In this document: positions 18,734-27,650 of the stretch, one piece after another
How positions within the stretch are numbered: the first letter of the stretch is position 1
Layout: every line of letters begins with the position of its first letter
Assembly: GCF_008065375.1 (NCBI RefSeq)
Contig: NZ_VJYI01000017.1
Location: 124,001-188,000 of the forward strand
From: Nonomuraea sp. SYSU D8015
GTDB lineage: Bacteria; Actinomycetota; Actinomycetes; Streptosporangiales; Streptosporangiaceae
Direction: 5' to 3'
DNA: 64,000 nt
Notes under the pieces: model-generated
What the model saw: only the letters and a program-made list of their open reading frames with translations
Databases searched by the model: none
Told to the model about the DNA's origin: nothing
Position numbers and translations under genes: made by a program

Positions 18734-19703
18734 CGGCCAGCTCCTTCCAGTGGTGACACGCGGACATGCGCCCCTGCCCCGCCTCGGCCAGCGGCGGGCG
18801 CTGCTCCGCGCACACGTCGGTGGCGAGCGGGCAGCGCGTGCGGAAGGCGCAGCCCGACGGCACCGCGTGCAGGTCGGGCGGGCTGCCCGGGATGGACTTC
18901 AGGTTCGTGCCGCGCGCCACCTCGCCCGGCACCGAGTCCAGCAGCCCCCGGGTGTACGGGTGACGCGGCTTGGCGAACACGTCCGCCACCCGGCCGGTCT
19001 CGACGATGCCGCCCGCGTACATGACGGCCACGTGGTCGGCCTGCTCGGCCACCACCGCGAGGTCGTGCGTGATGAGGATCAGCGCCGTCTGCTGCTCGGT
19101 GCGCAGGTCCCTTAGCAGCTCCATGATCTGGGCCTGCACGGTGACGTCGAGCGCGGTGGTGGGCTCGTCGGCGAGCAGGACCTTCGGGTGCAGGGCCACG
19201 GCCAGCGCGATGAGCAGCCGCTGCCGCATGCCGCCGGAGAACTGGTGCGGGTAGGCGCCGGCCCGCGCACGCGGCTCGGGGATGCCGACCCGCTCCATCA
19301 GCTCGACGGCCCGCTCCCGCGCCGCGCGGCGCGACAGCCGCTCGTGGATCCGGAACGGCTCGGCGAGCTGGGCGCCCACCGTCTGGATCGGGTTGAGCGC
19401 GGTGAGGGCGTCCTGGAACACGATGGACAGGCCGGGACCGGCCAGCCGCCGCCGCTGCGCCGGAGGCAGCGTGAGGACGTCGGTCCCGTCCAGGCGCACC
19501 TCGCCGCCCGCCACGTGCGCCACGGGATCGAGCAGCCCGACGATGGCCTGCGCCGTCATGCTCTTGCCGCAGCCCGACTCGCCCAGCAGCGCCAGGGTCT
19601 CGCCGGAGCGTACGGAGAAGCTCACCTCGCGCACGGCGCGCACCGTCCCGGCGGGCGTGCGGATGTCGACGGCCAGCCGATCCACCTCGAGCACGGGGTT
19701 CAC
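18726..19703 (-). CDS. ABC transporter ATP-binding protein, OppD/DppD type (second importer)
   Basis: 325 residues from GTG at 19703, preceded by GGAAGGAGGTG, an almost ideal ribosome site. It carries GESGCGKSMT (Walker A), [33 protein letters not shown] and LILITHDLAVV, and the C-terminal CAFRTRCPLATDVC cysteines. The start overlaps the upstream permease stop as GTGA. Partner of the F-type ATPase downstream. Confidence 0.93.
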   Translation of the reverse strand: MNPVLEVDRLAVDIRTPAGTVRAVREVSFSVRSGETLALLGESGCGKSMTAQAIVGLLDPVAHVAGGEVRLDGTDVLTLPPAQRRRLAGPGLSIVFQDALTALNPIQTVGAQLAEPFRIHERLSRRAARERAVELMERVGIPEPRARAGAYPHQFSGGMRQRLLIALAVALHPKVLLADEPTTALDVTVQAQIMELLRDLRTEQQTALILITHDLAVVAEQADHVAVMYAGGIVETGRVADVFAKPRHPYTRGLLDSVPGEVARGTNLKSIPGSPPDLHAVPSGCAFRTRCPLATDVCAEQRPPLAEAGQGRMSACHHWKELADD

Positions 19704-20626
19704 GGCTTCACCTCCTTCCGGCGGGAGCGGGGCAGCGTGAGCCGCCACCGCTGGCCGGGGTCCATGGCCAGGCGCGCCCAGGACGCCAGCACGGTCGCCG
19801 ACACGGTCGTCACCACGATGGCGAGGCCGGGGAAGACGGCGATCCACCAGGCGCTCTGCAGCACCTGCCGTCCCTGGGCGACCATCAGGCCCCAGCTCAT
19901 GTCCGGCGGCTGGATGCCGATGCCCAGGAAGCTCAGCGACGATTCGGTCAGCATGACGAAGCAGAAGTCCAGGGTCGCGACGGTGAACAGGGTGGGCAGC
20001 ACGGTCGGCGCCACGTGCCTGGCGATGATCGCCCAGCTCTTCGCGCCGAACGTGCGCGCCGCGTCCACGAACAGCCGGCTCTGCAGCTCGGCCGACTCGG
20101 CCCGGGCCGCCCGCAGGTAGATCGGGATGCGGGCGATCGCCAGCACCAGGATGATGTTCAGGGCGCTGGGGGAGAAGACGTACAGCACGACCACGGCCAG
20201 CAGCAGGGACGGGAAGCTGAGGATGACGTCGGCGATCCGCATCGACACGCTCTCCCGCCGGCCCCGGTGGTAGCCCGCCCACATGCCCCAGATCGACCCG
20301 ACGACGAGGGAGATCAGCACGGCCGGGATCGCGACGGACAGCGTCGTGCGGCTGGCCACCACGAGCCTGGCCAGCACGCTGCGCCCGAGCGAGTCGCTGC
20401 CGAGCGCGAACGCCCAGCCGTCGTCGAGGCTGAACGGCGGCCGGTTGACCGCCCGCAGGTTCTGCTTGACGGCCAGGTCGCCGAGCAGCACCGGCCCCAC
20501 GACCGCGGAGACGGCCACGAGCAGCAGGATCACCACCGCCACGCAGGCGAACTTGTCCCTGAGCAGCAGCCGCCACCACGAGGTCCGCCGGGCGGCGATC
20601 GCGGCGGGGGTCTCGACGAGCGTCAT
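19700..20626 (-). CDS. dipeptide/nickel-type ABC transporter permease (DppC-like, second importer)
   Basis: 308 residues from ATG at 20626 (ATGA overlap with the upstream permease). It shows LGSDSLGRSVLARLVVASRTTLSVA, the DppC signature loop, six predicted helices and the coupling loop LFVDAARTFGAKSWAI. Sequence is clearly diverged from the DppC at 11896, so the two importers are not a recent duplication. Confidence 0.92.
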   Translation of the reverse strand: MTLVETPAAIAARRTSWWRLLLRDKFACVAVVILLLVAVSAVVGPVLLGDLAVKQNLRAVNRPPFSLDDGWAFALGSDSLGRSVLARLVVASRTTLSVAIPAVLISLVVGSIWGMWAGYHRGRRESVSMRIADVILSFPSLLLAVVVLYVFSPSALNIILVLAIARIPIYLRAARAESAELQSRLFVDAARTFGAKSWAIIARHVAPTVLPTLFTVATLDFCFVMLTESSLSFLGIGIQPPDMSWGLMVAQGRQVLQSAWWIAVFPGLAIVVTTVSATVLASWARLAMDPGQRWRLTLPRSRRKEVKP

Positions 20627-21549
20627 GCCGTCACCCCCTGCCGGACCCGGGAGTCCAGGAGCGCGTAGCAGGCGTCGATGACGATGTTGAGCGCGAAGAT
20701 GGTCACAGCGGTCACCAGCACCGCGGCCTGCAGCACCGCGAAGTCGCGCTGCAGGATCGAGGTGATCATCAGCTTGCCGATGCCCGGCCAGCCGAAGATG
20801 GTCTCGACGACCACGGCGCCGTTGACCAGTCCGACCGTGAGGTCGCCGGCCACGGTGAGCGCGGGCGGCGCGGCGTTGCGCAGGGCGTGCCCGAAGACCA
20901 CCCGCACCTCGCCCGCGCCCTTGCTCCGGGCGACCTTGATGTACGGCGCCGACAGCGCCGACACCATCGCCCCGCGCACCACCTGCACGAGCACGCCGAA
21001 CGGCCGGATCAGCAGCGTGAGCACCGGCAGCACCCACGCCGCCGCGCCCACGGTGCCCGAGGTGGGCAGCCAGCCCAGGGCCACGGCGAAGACCAGGACG
21101 CCCATGATGGCGAACCAGAAGTCCGGCATGCTCGCCGCGGTCGTCGAGGTGAAGCTCGCGACCCGGTCGGCCACGGAGTTGGGGCGGTAGGCCGCCCAGC
21201 TCCCGACGACGACCGCGCCGAGGATGGCGAGGATCATCGTGGCCCCCGCCAGCTGCAGCGTCGCGGGGAACGCCCGCAGCACGGCCGTGGCGGCGGGCTC
21301 GGCCGTCCGCAGCGACTCGCCGAAGTCCAGCCGCACGACCTGGGCCAGGTAGTCGCCGAACTGGACGAGCAGCGGCTGGTCGAAGCCGTGCCGGGCGGCG
21401 AACTCCGCCCGCATCTCGGGGGTGGCGCTGAGCGGCAGGTAGAGGTTGGCCGGGTCGCCGGTGAGCCGCGCCAGGCAGAACACCCCGAGGATCACCACGA
21501 CCAGCGGGATCGCACTGGAGGTGATGCGACGCCGCAGGAAGGTCAGCAC
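20623..21549 (-). CDS. dipeptide/nickel-type ABC transporter permease (DppB-like, second importer)
   Basis: 308 residues beginning LTFLRRRITSSAIPLVVVI, with LTGDPANLYLP, GHDQP-like region FDQPLLVQFGDYLAQV, six membrane helices, coupling loop YIKVARSKGAGEVRVVFGHAL, and the family ending YALLDSRVR. The start is 11 bases after the binding-protein stop. It forms the channel with the DppC-like subunit. Confidence 0.92.
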   Translation of the reverse strand: MLTFLRRRITSSAIPLVVVILGVFCLARLTGDPANLYLPLSATPEMRAEFAARHGFDQPLLVQFGDYLAQVVRLDFGESLRTAEPAATAVLRAFPATLQLAGATMILAILGAVVVGSWAAYRPNSVADRVASFTSTTAASMPDFWFAIMGVLVFAVALGWLPTSGTVGAAAWVLPVLTLLIRPFGVLVQVVRGAMVSALSAPYIKVARSKGAGEVRVVFGHALRNAAPPALTVAGDLTVGLVNGAVVVETIFGWPGIGKLMITSILQRDFAVLQAAVLVTAVTIFALNIVIDACYALLDSRVRQGVTA

Positions 21550-21560
21550 ACTCGCTCCTC

Positions 21561-23117
21561 TCAGCCGGCCGGGTGCATCTCGGCGAGGCGCATCTCGTCG
21601 TTGGTGGCGGCGTTGGGCTTGTAGGTGACCTTCTTCGACAGGGCGAGGATGCCCGTCATGTGCGCCATGACCGCGTCCCGGACCACTTCCTTGTTCTGGT
21701 ACTCCAGCGCCTTGGCGAACGCGGCCTGCCGCTCCTCGCCCGAGGCCTGCTCGGCGGCGCTGATCAGCTCGTCGAGCTCCTTCGTGCCGTAGCTGCTCTG
21801 CGCGCCCTTGCTGCCGTAGATCTGGCCCATCGTGAAGGCCGCGTCACCGGCCTGGTTGCCGTGCTGGGCCTGCAGCAGGGTGGGGCCGGCGTCCTTGGGG
21901 AACGGGGCCAGCAGGTACTCCAGCCAGGCGTTCACGTCCAGCATCTGGATCTTCACCGAGAGCCCGGCCTCGATCAGCGCGTTCTGCACGACCTCCATCG
22001 ACTCGGCGGCCTTGGGGTAGATCCCGTTCCGCCCGATGATCGTGATGGGGGTGTCCGTGGGGACGCCGTCGGCCTTGGCCTCCGCGATCAGCTTCTTGGC
22101 CTGCGCCATGTCGAACGGCCACGGCTGGATCGCGGTGCTGTGACCGGTCACGCCCTCGGGGACGATCTGCCCCGCCGGCTTGCCGAGCCCCGCGAAGACC
22201 GAGGCGACGAGCCCGTTCTTGTCGATGGCGTAGTTGATGGCCTGCCGCACGCGGATGTCGTTGAGCGGCGGCTTGGCGGCGTCGATGCGCAGGTAGGAGG
22301 TCTCGTTGTTGGGGAACTGCACGGCGGCCTCGCCGGCGCCGTCCTCCGGCGCGAGGCCGATCGCGACGTCCGCCTCGTCGCTCTGGATCATCGCCGCGCG
22401 GATGCTGCCCTCGGCCCGCCAGACGTAGTCGGCCGCGGCGAAGTCCGGCGCCTTGCCCCAATACCCGGAGAACCGCTCCAGTCGCAGGCTGCGGCCCGTG
22501 TCCCACTTGGCGATCTTGTACGGGCCGGTGCCGACGGGCTCGCGGACCTTCGCGGTCGCGCTCGTGGTGGCCGGCACGATCTCGACGAAGGACAGCCGCA
22601 GCGGCAGGATCGGGTCCGGCTTGGCGGTCTTCACCTTGAGGGTGGAGGCGTCCACGGCCGTGGCCGTGAGCTCGATGCCGCCGAAGACGTAGCCCTTCAC
22701 GTTGCAGTCGATCTTGGAGTTGACGGTCCGGTCGATCGAGAACGCGGCCGCCTTGGCGTCGAACGCGGTGCCGTCGTGGAACTTCACGCCCTGCCGCAGG
22801 GTGAAGGTCCACTCGTTCTCCGAGTCCTGCTTCCACTCCGTGGCCAGCGCCGGCTGGAGTTGCCCGCTGGCCGGGTCGCGCTCGGTGAGCGCCTCGGTGA
22901 TGTTGGCCCGGGTGACGCGGCCGGTCGCGGTGAGTGAGGCGTCGCACGGCTCCAGCGTCGGGGGCTCCTCCGGCAGCACGATGCGGACGGTGCTCGCCGC
23001 GGCGCCGGACGAGGGCTCCGGGCCGCTGTTGGCGACCGTGCAGGCGCCTGCCGACAGCATGGTGCCGAGTGCCAGCAGGGCAGAGGCCGCCTGGCGGCGG
23101 CGGGGGGTGGTGATCAT
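21561..23117 (-). CDS. ABC transporter substrate-binding lipoprotein (SBP family 5, second importer)
   Basis: 518 residues from ATG at 23117, preceded by GGAGGA; a longer upstream reading frame lacks a signal peptide and is rejected. The signal peptide ends in a lipobox SAGAC with Cys near residue 26. The family 5 features are VRIVLPEEPPTLEP, FTLRQGVKFHDGTAFDA, VGTGPYKI, and VRQAINYAIDK. The operon order SBP-B-C-D-F is the classic dpp arrangement. It is divergent from an IclR regulator whose promoter region carries an operator-like palindrome about 175 bases from this start, so control by that IclR is likely. Substrate not assignable. Confidence 0.92.
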   Translation of the reverse strand: MITTPRRRQAASALLALGTMLSAGACTVANSGPEPSSGAAASTVRIVLPEEPPTLEPCDASLTATGRVTRANITEALTERDPASGQLQPALATEWKQDSENEWTFTLRQGVKFHDGTAFDAKAAAFSIDRTVNSKIDCNVKGYVFGGIELTATAVDASTLKVKTAKPDPILPLRLSFVEIVPATTSATAKVREPVGTGPYKIAKWDTGRSLRLERFSGYWGKAPDFAAADYVWRAEGSIRAAMIQSDEADVAIGLAPEDGAGEAAVQFPNNETSYLRIDAAKPPLNDIRVRQAINYAIDKNGLVASVFAGLGKPAGQIVPEGVTGHSTAIQPWPFDMAQAKKLIAEAKADGVPTDTPITIIGRNGIYPKAAESMEVVQNALIEAGLSVKIQMLDVNAWLEYLLAPFPKDAGPTLLQAQHGNQAGDAAFTMGQIYGSKGAQSSYGTKELDELISAAEQASGEERQAAFAKALEYQNKEVVRDAVMAHMTGILALSKKVTYKPNAATNDEMRLAEMHPAG

Positions 23118-23289
23118 GGTTCCTCCGGAAGTCGCCTGCCCTGATGGCCGGGCAGGGCGGGTGCGCCGTTTCAGCAACGGGACAGATCCACGTCCCCCGA
23201 CGCCCTGAACGGCGTGACGGGGAAGGCGAGGGGCCCGGATGAGGCGGCGGTGACTCGCCTGGTGGAGAGGGATGTCAAGCGGAAACCTC

Positions 23290-23319
23290 TTGTCTACATA
23301 TGGAGACATTGGCTATATG
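23290..23319 (+). promoter_or_regulatory. probable promoter of the iclR gene at 23369
   Basis: TTGTCT (23290-23295) and TATATG (23314-23319) are separated by 18 bases and match four of six consensus positions each. The -35 hexamer lies inside the operator-like palindrome at 23291-23308, consistent with autorepression. This stretch is strikingly AT-rich against its surroundings. Confidence 0.45.
23291..23308. promoter_or_regulatory. IclR-type operator, copy 1
   Basis: TGTCTACATATGGAGACA is an 18-base palindrome with one mismatched pair (arms TGTCT/AGACA around CATATG). Sixteen bases (TCTACATATGGAGACA) recur exactly at 28532-28547, in the promoter region of the second IclR gene. A second inverted repeat, GGCTA-TATGTG-TAGCC, follows at 23311-23326. 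Binding by the adjacent IclR protein(s) is inferred from position, symmetry and recurrence. Confidence 0.7.
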
Positions 23320-23368
23320 TGTAGCCGAGACATTAAGTTGGTGTTTCGCCAAACGTCAAGAGGTGTCG

Positions 23369-24145
23369 ATGAGGCAAGCCCCGCTCGACCCGCCCGATGC
23401 GGCCACAGGAGGTGTACGCAGCGTCAAGTCCGCCGAGCGGACCATCGCGGTGCTCGAATACCTCAGCGCCGCCACGCAGGCGTGCTCGCTGCGCTCGGTG
23501 GTCACCGCCCTGGCCATGCCCCGGGCCAGCGGGTACGCGTTGCTCACCACGCTCGTGAACACCGGGTGGGTCGAGACCGACGACGCGGGTCGTTACCGCA
23601 TCGGAATCCGCGCGCTCCGCGCGGGCGCGGCGTACGTGGAGCGGGACGACGTCGTCCGGCGGGCCCAGCCGGTGATGGGCGAGCTGAACGCAGAGCTCGG
23701 CGAGACCGTGCACCTGGCGCGCCTCGACGGCGCCGAGGTCGTCTACCTGGCCACCGAGATCTCCCGGCACTCCCTCGCCGTCGTCTCGCGGCCCGGCCGG
23801 CGGCTGCCGTCGTGGGCGACCGGGCTCGGCAAGGCGATCCTCGCCTGGCGCCCGTGGGCGGAGGTCGACGAGCTCCTGCCGGAGACCCTGGAGGCGCGGA
23901 CCCCGTACACGATCACCGACCGGGCGGCGTTGCGGGCCGAGCTCGAGGAGATCCGCCGCCGCGGTCACGCGGTGGACGAGCAGGAGTCGACCGTCGGGCT
24001 GCGGTGCTTCGCCGTCCCCCTGCCCTTCGGGCCCGTCCCGGACGAGGCGCTCAGCTGCTCGGTCCCCCTGGTCCGCCTCGGCCCCGAGCGCGAGCGCGTC
24101 ATCCTGTCCGCCCTGCTCCGCGCCCGGGAGCGCATCATCCGCTGA
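23369..24145 (+). CDS. IclR-family transcriptional regulator
   Basis: 258 residues. The N-terminal winged helix-turn-helix covers GGVRSVKSAERTIAVLEYL through ASGYALLTTLVNTGWV (residues 14-75), followed by the IclR effector domain with VHLARLDGAEVVYLATE, RLPSWATGLGKAILA and the C-terminal block VGLRCFAVPL. ATG at 23369 is chosen; a possible start at 23300 would lie within the operator. It is divergent from the second dipeptide-type importer, its most likely target. It is a clear paralog of the IclR at 27651-28445 (same GGVRSVKSA-x-RTI start and IGIRAL-AG block), and the two share an operator sequence. Confidence 0.92.
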   Translation: MRQAPLDPPDAATGGVRSVKSAERTIAVLEYLSAATQACSLRSVVTALAMPRASGYALLTTLVNTGWVETDDAGRYRIGIRALRAGAAYVERDDVVRRAQPVMGELNAELGETVHLARLDGAEVVYLATEISRHSLAVVSRPGRRLPSWATGLGKAILAWRPWAEVDELLPETLEARTPYTITDRAALRAELEEIRRRGHAVDEQESTVGLRCFAVPLPFGPVPDEALSCSVPLVRLGPERERVILSALLRARERIIR

Positions 24146-24171
24146 AGGGGCGTTTTCTAGCTAAGCAACAC

Positions 24172-24200
24172 TTGCCTTTTTATTAACACATGTCCATTAT
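24172..24200 (+). promoter_or_regulatory. promoter for leaderless tetR mRNA
   Basis: TTGCCT (24172-24177), a 17-base spacer and CATTAT (24195-24200) place the transcription start at about 24207, exactly the A of the ATG. No ribosome site precedes that ATG, so a leaderless transcript is likely. Confidence 0.5.
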
Positions 24201-24206
24201 TTGGGC

Positions 24207-24833
24207 ATGACGTTCGAGGCGGTATCCCCCGCCCCCGCCATGGACCGCCGGGTACGCCGCTCGCGCGCCGCTCTCATGCGGGCCGCCATCGCCCTGGTGA
24301 CGGAGCGGGGCACGGCCGCGATCCCGCTCTCCGACATCGCCGAGACCGCGGATGTGAGCCGGCAGGTGGTGTACCAGCAGTTCGGCGACCGCGACACGCT
24401 GGTGCTCGAGGCCGCGCTCGACCTCGTCCGGCGTGAGCTGCTGCCGGACCTCGAGAACGACTGGGACCCGTCGGCCTCGCGGAACCGGGCGCTGGCCACG
24501 GCGCGGCACTTCGCCCGGCACCGGGGGTTCTACCGGGCGCTGCTGACGAGCTCGTGCGCGTTCGTCCTGAACAAGGCGCTGATGGGGCTGTTCCTTCCGG
24601 TCAACCGGCAGGCGGTCACCCGGGTGCACGGCGAGCGGCTCGCCCCTGAGCTGCTCGACGACCTAGCCGTGTACGTGACCGGCGGCGCGGCAGCGTTCAT
24701 CAACGCCTGGGTGGTGGAGGGCGACGACCCGCTCGACCCCGAGGAGTTCACCGAGCGGCTGCTGCGCTTGATGACCATCGCCACCGGCGCACGCCGGTCG
24801 GCGATCACCGATGGAGAGGAGGGGAGCCGGTGA
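24207..24833 (+). CDS. TetR-family transcriptional regulator
   Basis: 208 residues. The N-terminal DNA-binding domain is RRVRRSRAALMRAAIALVTE through VSRQVVYQQFGDRDTLV (residues 14-70); the C-terminal ligand domain is helical and ends EEFTERLLRLM. The start is set by the promoter 6 bases upstream, which implies a leaderless mRNA; ATG at 24240 is an alternative. The stop overlaps the GTG of the downstream hydrolase (GTGA), so the regulator and the enzyme are co-translated, and it probably represses its own operon in response to the hydrolase's substrate or product. Confidence 0.9.
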   Translation: MTFEAVSPAPAMDRRVRRSRAALMRAAIALVTERGTAAIPLSDIAETADVSRQVVYQQFGDRDTLVLEAALDLVRRELLPDLENDWDPSASRNRALATARHFARHRGFYRALLTSSCAFVLNKALMGLFLPVNRQAVTRVHGERLAPELLDDLAVYVTGGAAAFINAWVVEGDDPLDPEEFTERLLRLMTIATGARRSAITDGEEGSR

Positions 24834-26437
24834 AACTGATCAGCCGTCTCCTGGAACGCCGGTTGAAACTTCCCCCGCCGGTGACGCGGGATCTCGTCGT
24901 CCAGCGGGACCTCCGCGTGCCGATGGACGACGGCGTGGAGCTGCTGGCCGACCGATGGGCGCCCAGGGCCGGGGGAGAGGCGCTGCCGACCGCGCTGCTC
25001 CGCTCCCCTTACGGCCGGCGGGCGCCGCTCGCCTGGGGCCTGGCCATGCCGCTGGCCGAACGCGGATACCAGGTGCTGATCCAGAGCACCCGCGGCGGTT
25101 TCGGCTCCGGCGGCGCCTTCGACCCCCTGCGCCAGGAGCGCGAGGACGGCCTGGCGACCCTCGACTGGGTGGTGAAGCAGCCGTGGTTCGGCGGCTCCAT
25201 CGTGCTGGTCGGCCTCAGCTACCTCGGCTACGTGCAGTGGGCCGTCGCCGACGCCCTCCCCCCGCAGGTGAAGGCGATGATCCCGCAGGTGACCGAGTCG
25301 GCGCTGACCTTGGAGTTCCTGCGCGCGGACGGCATGTCGCTGGAGACGCCGTTCGGATGGGGCGTCCTCGTCGGCACCCAGGAGCGCCGCTGGGCGATGC
25401 TGCGCCAGTTCCTCCAGACCCGGCGAACCCGCCGGGCGCTGCGGACGCTGCCGCTGAAGGAGGCCGACGTGGCCGCCATCGGCGAGCGTTCCGCCTACAT
25501 CCAGGACATCCTCGCCCACGACGCCGGGCACCCGCGGTGGGAAGGCTTCGACCACCGGCACCGGGTGGCGCAGGTTACCGTGCCGGTCAGCTCGATCGGC
25601 GGCTGGTACGACATCTTCCTGCCCGGCCAGCTCCGCGACTTCCAGGTCCTCCAGGACGCGGGCCGCCCGGCCCGCCTGACTGTCGGGCCGTGGACCCACC
25701 TGGACATGGACGGCACGGCGATACGCGAGGCCGTCGAGTTCGGGCTCGCCTGCGCCCGTGGCGAGCAACCGCCGGAGCGCGCCCCGGTGCGGCTGTACGT
25801 GATGGGGGAGGAGGCCTGGCGGGACTTCGACTCCTGGCCGCCGCCCGGCTATCAGGCGCAGCGCTTCCACCTGCAGCCCGGCGGCGTGCTGTCCACCGCG
25901 CCGCCGTCCGGCGACGCCGAGCCCGACCTGTACCGCTACGACCCCGCGGACCCCACACCCGCGGCCGGAGGGGTGCGGATGGTGAGCGACAGCGGCCGCG
26001 TCGACAACACGGCCCTGGAGGCCCGCGCGGACGTCCTGATTTACACCACCGATCCGCTCGACCGGGACGTGGAGGTGATCGGCGAGGTCGGCGCGGAGAT
26101 CTGGTTCCGCTCCAGCCTGCCGTACGCCGACGTGTTCGTCCGGCTGTGCGACGTCGATCCGAACGGCAGGTCCGTCAACGTGTGCGACGGGCTGACGAGC
26201 CTGTCCGGTGCCGAGGAGACCACGCGCGCCACGGTCCGGCTCTGGCCCACCGCCCACCGCTTCAAGCGCGGGCACCGCATCAGGGTCCAGGTCTCCAGCG
26301 GCGCCTTCCCCCGCTACGCCCGCAATCCGGGCACCGGCGAGTCCCGCGCCACCGCCACCACGTTCCGGGCCGCCGACCAGGCGGTCTACCACGACCCACG
26401 GCATCCCTCGGCGGTGATCCTGCCGACCCGGCGCTGA
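24830..26437 (+). CDS. CocE/NonD-family serine hydrolase
   Basis: 535 residues in the X-Pro dipeptidyl-peptidase/cocaine esterase family. The nucleophile elbow VGLSYLGY holds Ser130; the Asp is in GGWYDIF (Asp261) and the His in GPWTHLDM (His290). The oxyanion region includes IQSTRGGFGSGG. The C-terminal part (residues about 360-530) is the jelly-roll domain with DRDVEVIGEVGAEIWF and HRIRVQVSSGAFPRYARN. These enzymes cleave esters or amides of small acyl groups; the natural substrate is unknown. There is no signal peptide, so it is cytoplasmic. It is translationally coupled to the TetR gene. Confidence 0.92.
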   Translation: MKLISRLLERRLKLPPPVTRDLVVQRDLRVPMDDGVELLADRWAPRAGGEALPTALLRSPYGRRAPLAWGLAMPLAERGYQVLIQSTRGGFGSGGAFDPLRQEREDGLATLDWVVKQPWFGGSIVLVGLSYLGYVQWAVADALPPQVKAMIPQVTESALTLEFLRADGMSLETPFGWGVLVGTQERRWAMLRQFLQTRRTRRALRTLPLKEADVAAIGERSAYIQDILAHDAGHPRWEGFDHRHRVAQVTVPVSSIGGWYDIFLPGQLRDFQVLQDAGRPARLTVGPWTHLDMDGTAIREAVEFGLACARGEQPPERAPVRLYVMGEEAWRDFDSWPPPGYQAQRFHLQPGGVLSTAPPSGDAEPDLYRYDPADPTPAAGGVRMVSDSGRVDNTALEARADVLIYTTDPLDRDVEVIGEVGAEIWFRSSLPYADVFVRLCDVDPNGRSVNVCDGLTSLSGAEETTRATVRLWPTAHRFKRGHRIRVQVSSGAFPRYARNPGTGESRATATTFRAADQAVYHDPRHPSAVILPTRR

Positions 26438-26897
26438 GCCCCCTCGGCGTCTTCCCCTTCGCGCCCGGGGCCGGCGCGCCCCGGTCCCGGACCGCCCGCT
26501 GTTTTGTCCGCCCGGCCCGGGGCGTCGTCTCGCGCCCGGTCCGGCGGACGTCGTCTCGCGCCCGGCCCGGTGGCGCCGTCTCGTGGCCTCGGCCGGTCGC
26601 TGTGGGCGCCCACGCCCTGACATGCGGCCACGGCAAGGCGCTCCTCGCCTTCTTCCCTTGTCCGCGCCGCAACCCACGCCCTGAAGCGAATCCGCGACGG
26701 TGTCCTCGGGCGCGCTACTTCGGCAGCGCGCCGGGGACGCGGACGCGCTTCGCCGGCTCGCCGCAGGCGGTGGGCCGCTGGGCGTTCATCACCGTCACGC
26801 ACAGGGCCGTCGTGGTCAGGGCGTGCCGGGCGGGAGCCCTGCCCCGGGGCACGAGCGTGCTCCTGCGGCCGTCGGGCTCTGCGGGACGCCGGCCGGA
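26438..26897. repeat. gene-free interval with degenerate 26-base repeats
   Basis: CGTCGTCTCGCGCCCGG occurs at 26523 and 26549, with a weaker third copy at 26574 (period 25-26). The rest, to the TauE stop at 26898, is GC-rich sequence without a convincing coding frame or ribosome site on either strand. The repeats lie between converging genes and may act in termination. Confidence 0.45.
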
Positions 26898-27647
26898 TCA
26901 GGCGACCCACAGGCTCACCGCCAGGCCGAACCCGGCCAGGGCGATGGCGAAGCGCAGAGGCCGCTCCGGCAGCCGCCGGACGATCTTGGGCCCGAGCCAG
27001 CTGCCCACCAGGCAGCCGCACGACAGCGCGCCCGCGGCCAGCCAGTGCACGGGCGCCAGGAACGCGTACGCGACGGCGGCGGTGATGTTGGCCGCGCCGG
27101 TGGCCATGTTCTTGACCGCGTTGGTGACGGCGAGCGGCTCGGTGGCGGCGGCGCAGAGCACGGCCAGCATGATCACGCCCGCCGCCGCGCCGAAGTAGCC
27201 GCCGTACACGCCGACCAGCGCCACCGCCACGGCGACCGGCAAAAAGGACGTGGTCTTGGGCGCCCGGGCGTCGGCCAGCCGCCGCAGCGGATCCCTGGCC
27301 AGCAACAGCGCCGAGCCGAACGCGATGAGCCACGGCGCGGCGAACTCGAACGCCTTGTCCGGCGTGGCCAGCAGCAGCCAGGCCCCGGCCGAGCCGCCCG
27401 CCGCCGCCACGACCACCAGCTTGGCGACGCGCCGCCCGTGGCCGCGCAGCTCCAGCCGCGAGCCCGCCGCGGTGCCGACGGTGGTGGAGAACATCGCCAC
27501 GGTGTTGGTGACGTTGGCGACGACCGGCGGCAACCCGAAGGCGAGCAGCGCCGGATAGCTGAACAGCGAGGCGAGCCCGCCGATGGAGCCGGCCAGCCCG
27601 GAGGCCAGCCCCGCCGCCACCAGCAGGGCCGCTGAAAGGAGATCCAA
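26898..27647 (-). CDS. TauE/SafE-family anion exporter
   Basis: 249 residues and about eight membrane helices. The N-terminal GLASGLAGSIGGLASLFSYP and the second-half repeat GGYFGAAAGVIMLAVL are the two duplicated motifs of the TauE/SafE family, which moves sulfite, sulfoacetate or other small organic anions out of the cell. The start appears to be TTG at 27647, three bases after the IclR stop, which suggests translational coupling to the regulator. Its place beside the glucarate operon hints at an acidic metabolite as cargo; this is inference. Confidence 0.87.
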   Translation of the reverse strand: MDLLSAALLVAAGLASGLAGSIGGLASLFSYPALLAFGLPPVVANVTNTVAMFSTTVGTAAGSRLELRGHGRRVAKLVVVAAAGGSAGAWLLLATPDKAFEFAAPWLIAFGSALLLARDPLRRLADARAPKTTSFLPVAVAVALVGVYGGYFGAAAGVIMLAVLCAAATEPLAVTNAVKNMATGAANITAAVAYAFLAPVHWLAAGALSCGCLVGSWLGPKIVRRLPERPLRFAIALAGFGLAVSLWVA

Positions 27648-27650
27648 CCG

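Noticed and set aside
23300-23368. Upstream ATG start for the first IclR gene
   Set aside because: It lies inside the operator-like palindrome, has no ribosome site, and the added residues do not resemble IclR N-termini.
26700-26897. Possible small gene before the TauE stop
   Set aside because: An open plus-strand stretch exists but has no ribosome site or family resemblance, and its codon pattern is weak.
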